DNA of 64,000 bases, from the NCBI GenBank assembly GCA_023014335.1, contig JAECYW010000014.1:1-64000 (forward strand). Direction: 5' to 3'. The translations under genes were made by a program, and so were the position numbers. Below, in pieces: positions 59,395-64,000 of the stretch. How positions within the stretch are numbered: position 1 is the first letter of the stretch; the number at the start of each line of letters is the position of its first letter. The stretch is from Galerina marginata. Taxonomy: Eukaryota > Basidiomycota > Agaricomycetes > Agaricales > Galerinaceae. The notes beneath the pieces were generated by a model. It made no database searches and had not been told where the DNA came from. It saw nothing but the letters and a program-made list of their open reading frames with translations.

Positions 59395-62300
59395 TTTGGA
59401 CCAGAAAAGTGAATTCGAATATGGGAAGACTTGTAACCGAGGACCTTTAAAGACTGCGCTGATTATATAGCATTCGCTAACGTCCACCAGGTGAGGATAT
59501 TATACCGATCGACCGGAAATGGTTTACTGGCCGGGAACTGCAGTATTAGGTGAGAAGTAGGGAAAATTGACGCCGGTAAGGCTTCGACTTGTCGAGGGTA
59601 AGGGAGGGAACTTGAGGTAGACTGAGCGTTAGAGAAAGCGTCGCCGAGGCTTTGAGATTGATTGAAAAGGGTGGGTAGTTAAGACGGGAAGGGGATTCGC
59701 CGACGATGGTTTGTCCTCCTTTTATGGGATTGACGCTAAGGAAGAGCATCGATCCCTGATTAAAGCCCGCGAGCGATGCCGGTTAACCCGAGGCTTAAAA
59801 AAGAAGGAACCAAAAGGATTGGCGTTCGTGTTCTTCATTAGTCAACAATGCAACCCTGATTCAACTGAAAAAGCTCCTTTTGACGTGTTATTCACCGATC
59901 TGCGGCTCTAAACCTACATTGCCAAATCCTTTACTTGTGTAATCACGATGCAAATCCGAGGAAAACGTACAAAGTATCCGATCCACCTTCCCTTTCACTC
60001 AACTTCATAACGTTGTCTGTCTCTTTGAGGGCTTCAAGGCGGTCTAGAATAAATTGACCAAAACGTCGGAAAGTTGGGTATTTGAAACCACGGTCCTGTC
60101 CGACTGGATCTGTGTCACGTCAGACCCATGATGGGGATTTGCGGTCTTGTTTTTGCCCATAAAGTCTATACTTAACGCACGAATTACCCCCAAAACGCGA
60201 GATCAATACCAGTTTCACAACAAAGATGGCAGCGTTTTTGGCGAATTGCCACCGCCGCTCGTGGGGCACCGCACCGCGTATCGCAATCGCATCGGGAAAA
60301 AGGGATCAATAAAACTCCGCAGTATCAGGAACGAGTTGAAAATCGTCACCATCGAGGCTTGCCGCTTTTTGCAAAACAGTGTATATCCAATAAAACTTAT
60401 GACGAAAATGCTGACTGCATTTATCAGCAACTACTCGGAAAATTAATAGCACAGTTAACTTAGGTATTCGACTTGCTCACCGTCAAAAAAGGTCTTGCGT
60501 TGGTGCCGCAAGACAGATTCTTATCCAATTACCTTCCTTACCATATCGGTCTGGATCTCTCCTCAAAACGCCGTAAACACGATGACTTCCCACGTGTCGA
60601 CAGGGGCCTATGATCTGCACCGCGCCTTCCGCATTTGAAGAGCCTTGACATTGTGCCTCATGGAGTCAAATGGCTGTGTATGCCTCCTCTCTGCGGAGCG
60701 TTTGTCATCCTCAAAATGCATCCTAGACCACTTGAAAGAAACTATATTCTGCGTAGTTAGAAATAAGTATCACCCCCATTCTTGGGGGTGGCCCCAAGCT
60801 CGCAATTGTCGAAAAACCTACTTTCTCACTTCTCACAGTCGGAGCGACAAGTGACAGGAAGCCTAAGCAATTTCGGCTATTCATCAAGTCGCCGCTGCCT
60901 TCTCCCAACACTTGCTTCCGTGGTGTTCACTTTTCGCCCTTCTGTCTCCATTAGCACCCAGTACCTCTATTTCAGAGAGCTATTACGCGCCGATCAAGTC
61001 GCCTGGGTGGGTATCTCGCTATCCAAGATGGCCGGCCGGTGTTCAATGTGGCAGATGAGGATCCTTTCATCCATGGCCGATTCAGCTTCGTGGACCCGGC
61101 TGCCCCACGGCATTGACTAGTATTAAGCGCATCAGCCATCTTAAAATGAATGCAAGGATCATCTCCCAATATGTAGTTTGGAGTACTACATGAAGGAGCT
61201 CAAATAGGCTATAAAAAATGGTGTGATCACCTTGTTAGCGATTCGCAATCGCATTTGGTTCCCCCAAACTGCGGTGGACAGCACCGATCGACCTTTCGCC
61301 CGTAAAGGAAAATACTGGAGTCACAATAAAGCCCCTCTGAGGCACTGTCCACTAAACTAAGCATCTTGTTCTAGCACTATCGTAACGTGTACGTCTGATG
61401 ACCGATAGCTCCTTGGACGACGCGGAGGTTGACGTGAAATCGGTCACCTCATCAGGCCCACTTATGTACAGTAGACAGCACTAACCCCGGCAGCTTAAGG
61501 CCTAGCTCATGGTTCGAAAGGTTTAAGCGCACACTCGTGCACAATCGATATCATTGTAGGGTGATAGAGAGTATCGCTGAGTCACCTTCACACCATGCCT
61601 TTCTATTTCACTGAAAGCCATTTCGATGTCTTGTCCACCAAAAGATCGTAAAAAAGCCCTGAACTCAGCGACATATAGTCATCGAGGTTTAAACTCGCAC
61701 CTATACGTCAAACGAACCCCGATTTATCGTCAAAAGATGACCCACTAACTCTAGCGTTTGATCACCGATATCCCGAGGCCTGCGGCACTTCCGTTAAAAT
61801 TATTTAGAGTTGAATGGTATTAAATCGAAACTCGCTCAACTCGCCCATTTGTGGCGTGCGTGAAGTAATCGATGTCGACCATCTTCCAACAAAGCAAACA
61901 AGATTTAGATGCCGAGGCAGGATGAGCCGTTGGACGCGCGTGCTGCGGCTTCTCAACGAAAATTTATTGCCCATGAGTAACAGTCAACAATGAATAATAC
62001 AGTGAGGTTCCTTTCTATAGCAGATTGTGCACGAGGCGATACCAGTGAGGCTGGGGTGAAAGTAATTACCCAAGCACATCGTTTACTCATCGGATGCAGC
62101 CCAGAATAGACAGAACCACGCGTCTTGGGTGCGAGCGCAGCGGCCTGGAACCCCGATACATGCGTCCTGACTTTAGGTTCTTCTTCCCAATGTCTCTTAC
62201 CCTCATATCGCTCTTCTTGCGTTCCATATTTAGTACCCAATGGTAGCGTACGCCGACATCAGTTTTTTCCTGGGGTTCTAGACTAACTATAGGCTATCTT

Positions 62301-63374
62301 CGTAGCCAGCACGCTCCCCCTCCCATAACCACTCAAGACATTCAAATTCGCATACGAGCAAGACAGCCGTGAGTTGAACGTTAAATGCGATAATGATTAG
62401 CGGTGAGCTTTGCCCCAAATAGACGCTCAGCCAAATGGAGCTTTCTCCACAGTAACTATACTCGGCACGCTGATCAGCCGGTAAAAAGCCCGGTGAACGG
62501 CGGCAATCCAAACAAGTCGCCGGTTATCATTAGCTTTCTTCAACCCATAACATGAAAGGCCGACGCTTCTTGAAGGAAAGGATTATCAGATAGTCCTAGA
62601 ATGTCGGTCAGAAGCCATTAAAATGTCCCAACATCGTCATACCTGTCAGTTTCAGCGGAACGACGGCATTATAATTTCATCCGACACGGTCCGAAACGTC
62701 CTTCTCTCTTTCTGTGGTGTAAGCAAAGGCGACAAATGTTCAGCTTTAGAGTGACATGCATTCCTCCGTCCGATTCCCTGATCGGATATAGGTAGAATAC
62801 TCCAATGCTAATGACGGTTCGTACGTATTTATTCGCCTGGTAAAGGCATAGATCTCCTTTCAATACTTCTATGGTTGAGGTGGCTGCATTGTGAATTTTG
62901 TTGAATCAGGACGCCGGACATAATACCTCTCACACTCCAAATACCTAATGCTACTGCGTTTACTGCGAGCGGCTACACATGGCTACATTTTTCGTATATT
63001 GGCACAGGATTTAATCAATTATGAACCTCTCCAACGCCTGGGGCCGCTTTGACCCGCACAGACCGGGGATTATGTACTCACGTTATTCTAACAAGTGCAC
63101 ACCTGGAACAGGTTCCTTTGTCAAGAAAGAGGCCGGCAAAGAGGGTGGCCGACTGCGTAGTTCGCCTGTCTATTTTCAGATTATCCATAACATCGAGAAC
63201 GGAGGGAGATCTTCCAAAATTGGCAGTGAAGTGTCGAATGCTACAAAAAATATCCAGATTCTGAAGTTGTGTATTCTAAGGCCACAGAGCAGCACATTTC
63301 TTTCTGAAACTTAGAAGTGTCATATTTTGACAGATAAGGGAAATGAATTACGGGTGTAACACACGATCACTAAG
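59395..63374. other. Four-kilobase stretch without a supported gene
   Basis: Promoter of the C2H2 gene at the left. At 61003-61116 a plus-strand frame reads GYLAIQDGRPVFNVADEDP and ends at TGA; it looks like the end of a protein but has no upstream exons I can join, so it may be a gene relic. A small hairpin (CACCCCCA...TTGGGGGTG) lies at 60771-60790. Otherwise short frames only. Confidence 0.35.
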
Positions 63375-64000
63375 TCAGTCCTTCTTCCTATTCTTCTGGC
63401 TCAACGAAAGGCTGTCGACAAAGCCGGCAAACGACTCGAAAACTTCGTCAGGTGGAACCAAGCCAGGCCTTTTTTCATCCCCGGTACGATATTTACCGGT
63501 TTTTACTGAAAGTGACCATAAAATGACAATAGATCAATAAGCTCGGCGCGAACTCCGTCAATACTCGCAATAGGGCGAAATAGGGTGCCCACAATGGAAA
63601 AAGTTGTAACAGAAAAATAACTCACCAAGTACTCGCCATAAGCCAAGCTCAAGGGCACCACCTCCAAGGTCGGATTCAACGTCATCGCCAATCACAGCGA
63701 TCCTACCACTACCATTTATATTCGATTTGGGGATTTGGCCTCCAAAATCGTTTATTACCATTTGAAAGAAGTCCTTTGTGGGCTTCCCGACAATATGCGC
63801 CGTTACTCCAGAAGCATGCTCTAATGCAGCGACAAAGGGTCCCGGACCAAGGGATAGGCCGTCTTCAGTTTGCATATATTTTGCTTTGTGCGTTGCGATT
63901 AGCGGTATTCCTTTAGCCGACCCTGCCTCTAGGACAGGCATGTTTTCTCCCTTTAAGAGTCTAAAGGCGGCATTGAGATGAGAGTAATCGAAAGAACCAG
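63375..64000 (-). CDS. HAD-superfamily phosphatase, HDHD2/LHPP type (5' end outside window)
   Basis: The frame runs in from the right edge. Exon 64000-63626 and a last exon 63505-63375 join across a 120-nt intron (GTGAGT...TTTCAG), ending at TGA 63375-63377. The visible part is the C-terminal half: FDYSHLNAAFRLL, PLIATHKAKYMQTEDG, LGPGPFVAALEHASG, VGKPTKDFF, then the HAD motif IV AVIGDDVESDLGGG and VKTGKYRTGDE. This cap-type HAD family includes HDHD2 and phospholysine phosphohistidine inorganic pyrophosphate phosphatase. The catalytic DxD lies outside the window. The stretch MPVLEAGSAKG is an insertion relative to relatives as I recall them. Confidence 0.85.

Noticed and set aside
60771..60790. 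Hairpin CACCCCCA...TTGGGGGTG as a terminator or RNA element
   Set aside because: No gene ends there, and intrinsic terminators are not used by fungal RNA polymerase II; one short palindrome is expected by chance.
1..64000. tRNA, rRNA, CRISPR arrays, LTR retrotransposons
   Set aside because: I looked by eye for B-box-like GGTTCGA contexts, repeat-spacer patterns and reverse transcriptase motifs and saw none that held up. tRNAscan-SE and an LTR search would be decisive.

Overview
The window is nuclear DNA of a filamentous basidiomycete, almost certainly a mushroom-forming Agaricomycete. Genes are broken by many short introns (mostly 45-80 nt, GT...AG, CTNAY-type branch sites). The families are typical of agarics: NACHT STAND NTPases, DUF6533 membrane proteins, DUF6699, MYND, BTB and PLAC8 proteins, and secreted plant-cell-wall enzymes (a CE1 esterase with a CBM1, and a PL1 pectate lyase). 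All gene models here were spliced by hand. Where exon lengths are given, they sum to a multiple of three with no internal stop.

Layout. 1-15.6 kb is a duplicated NACHT locus. A decayed NACHT copy (1-2419, one frameshift and one nonsense codon) ends in a truncated scrap of a DUF1348 gene. An intact NACHT gene (12161-14679) lies beside the intact DUF1348 gene (14923-15560). Between them are a secreted glycine-rich repeat protein and a protein kinase, the kinase flanked by diverged direct repeats. A MITE-like element (11582-11996) sits just upstream of the intact NACHT gene.

16.4-22.3 kb holds a MYND zinc-finger gene and a complete 4.5-kb Tc1/mariner-like DNA transposon with TA target duplication and inverted repeats. 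Its single five-exon gene fuses a Ulp1-type SUMO protease to a DDE transposase.

22.8-32 kb holds the two most striking genes. One is an ankyrin-ClpB (Skd3-like) disaggregase with tandemly duplicated coiled-coil exons and three GC-AG introns. The other is a ten-exon gene for a 1485-residue protein with two p23/CS domains, about 14 TPR-like repeats and a C-terminal CHAT (caspase-like) protease domain.

33.9-64 kb is a mixed stretch: a single-pass membrane protein, a DUF6533 protein, a CE1-CBM1 esterase, a DUF6699 protein, a pectate lyase with a 5-nt microexon, BTB and PLAC8 proteins, an alpha/beta hydrolase, a two-finger C2H2 transcription factor and, at the right edge, a 5'-truncated HAD phosphatase (HDHD2/LHPP type). 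Long stretches between them (42-45.7, 46.6-50.3, 59.4-63.4 kb) show no convincing genes.

No tRNA, rRNA, CRISPR array or operon structure was recognised. The main functional theme is NLR-like NTPases and a CHAT protease carrying Hsp90-cochaperone-like CS domains in one neighbourhood, which is suggestive of, but does not prove, a fungal immunity or self/non-self locus.
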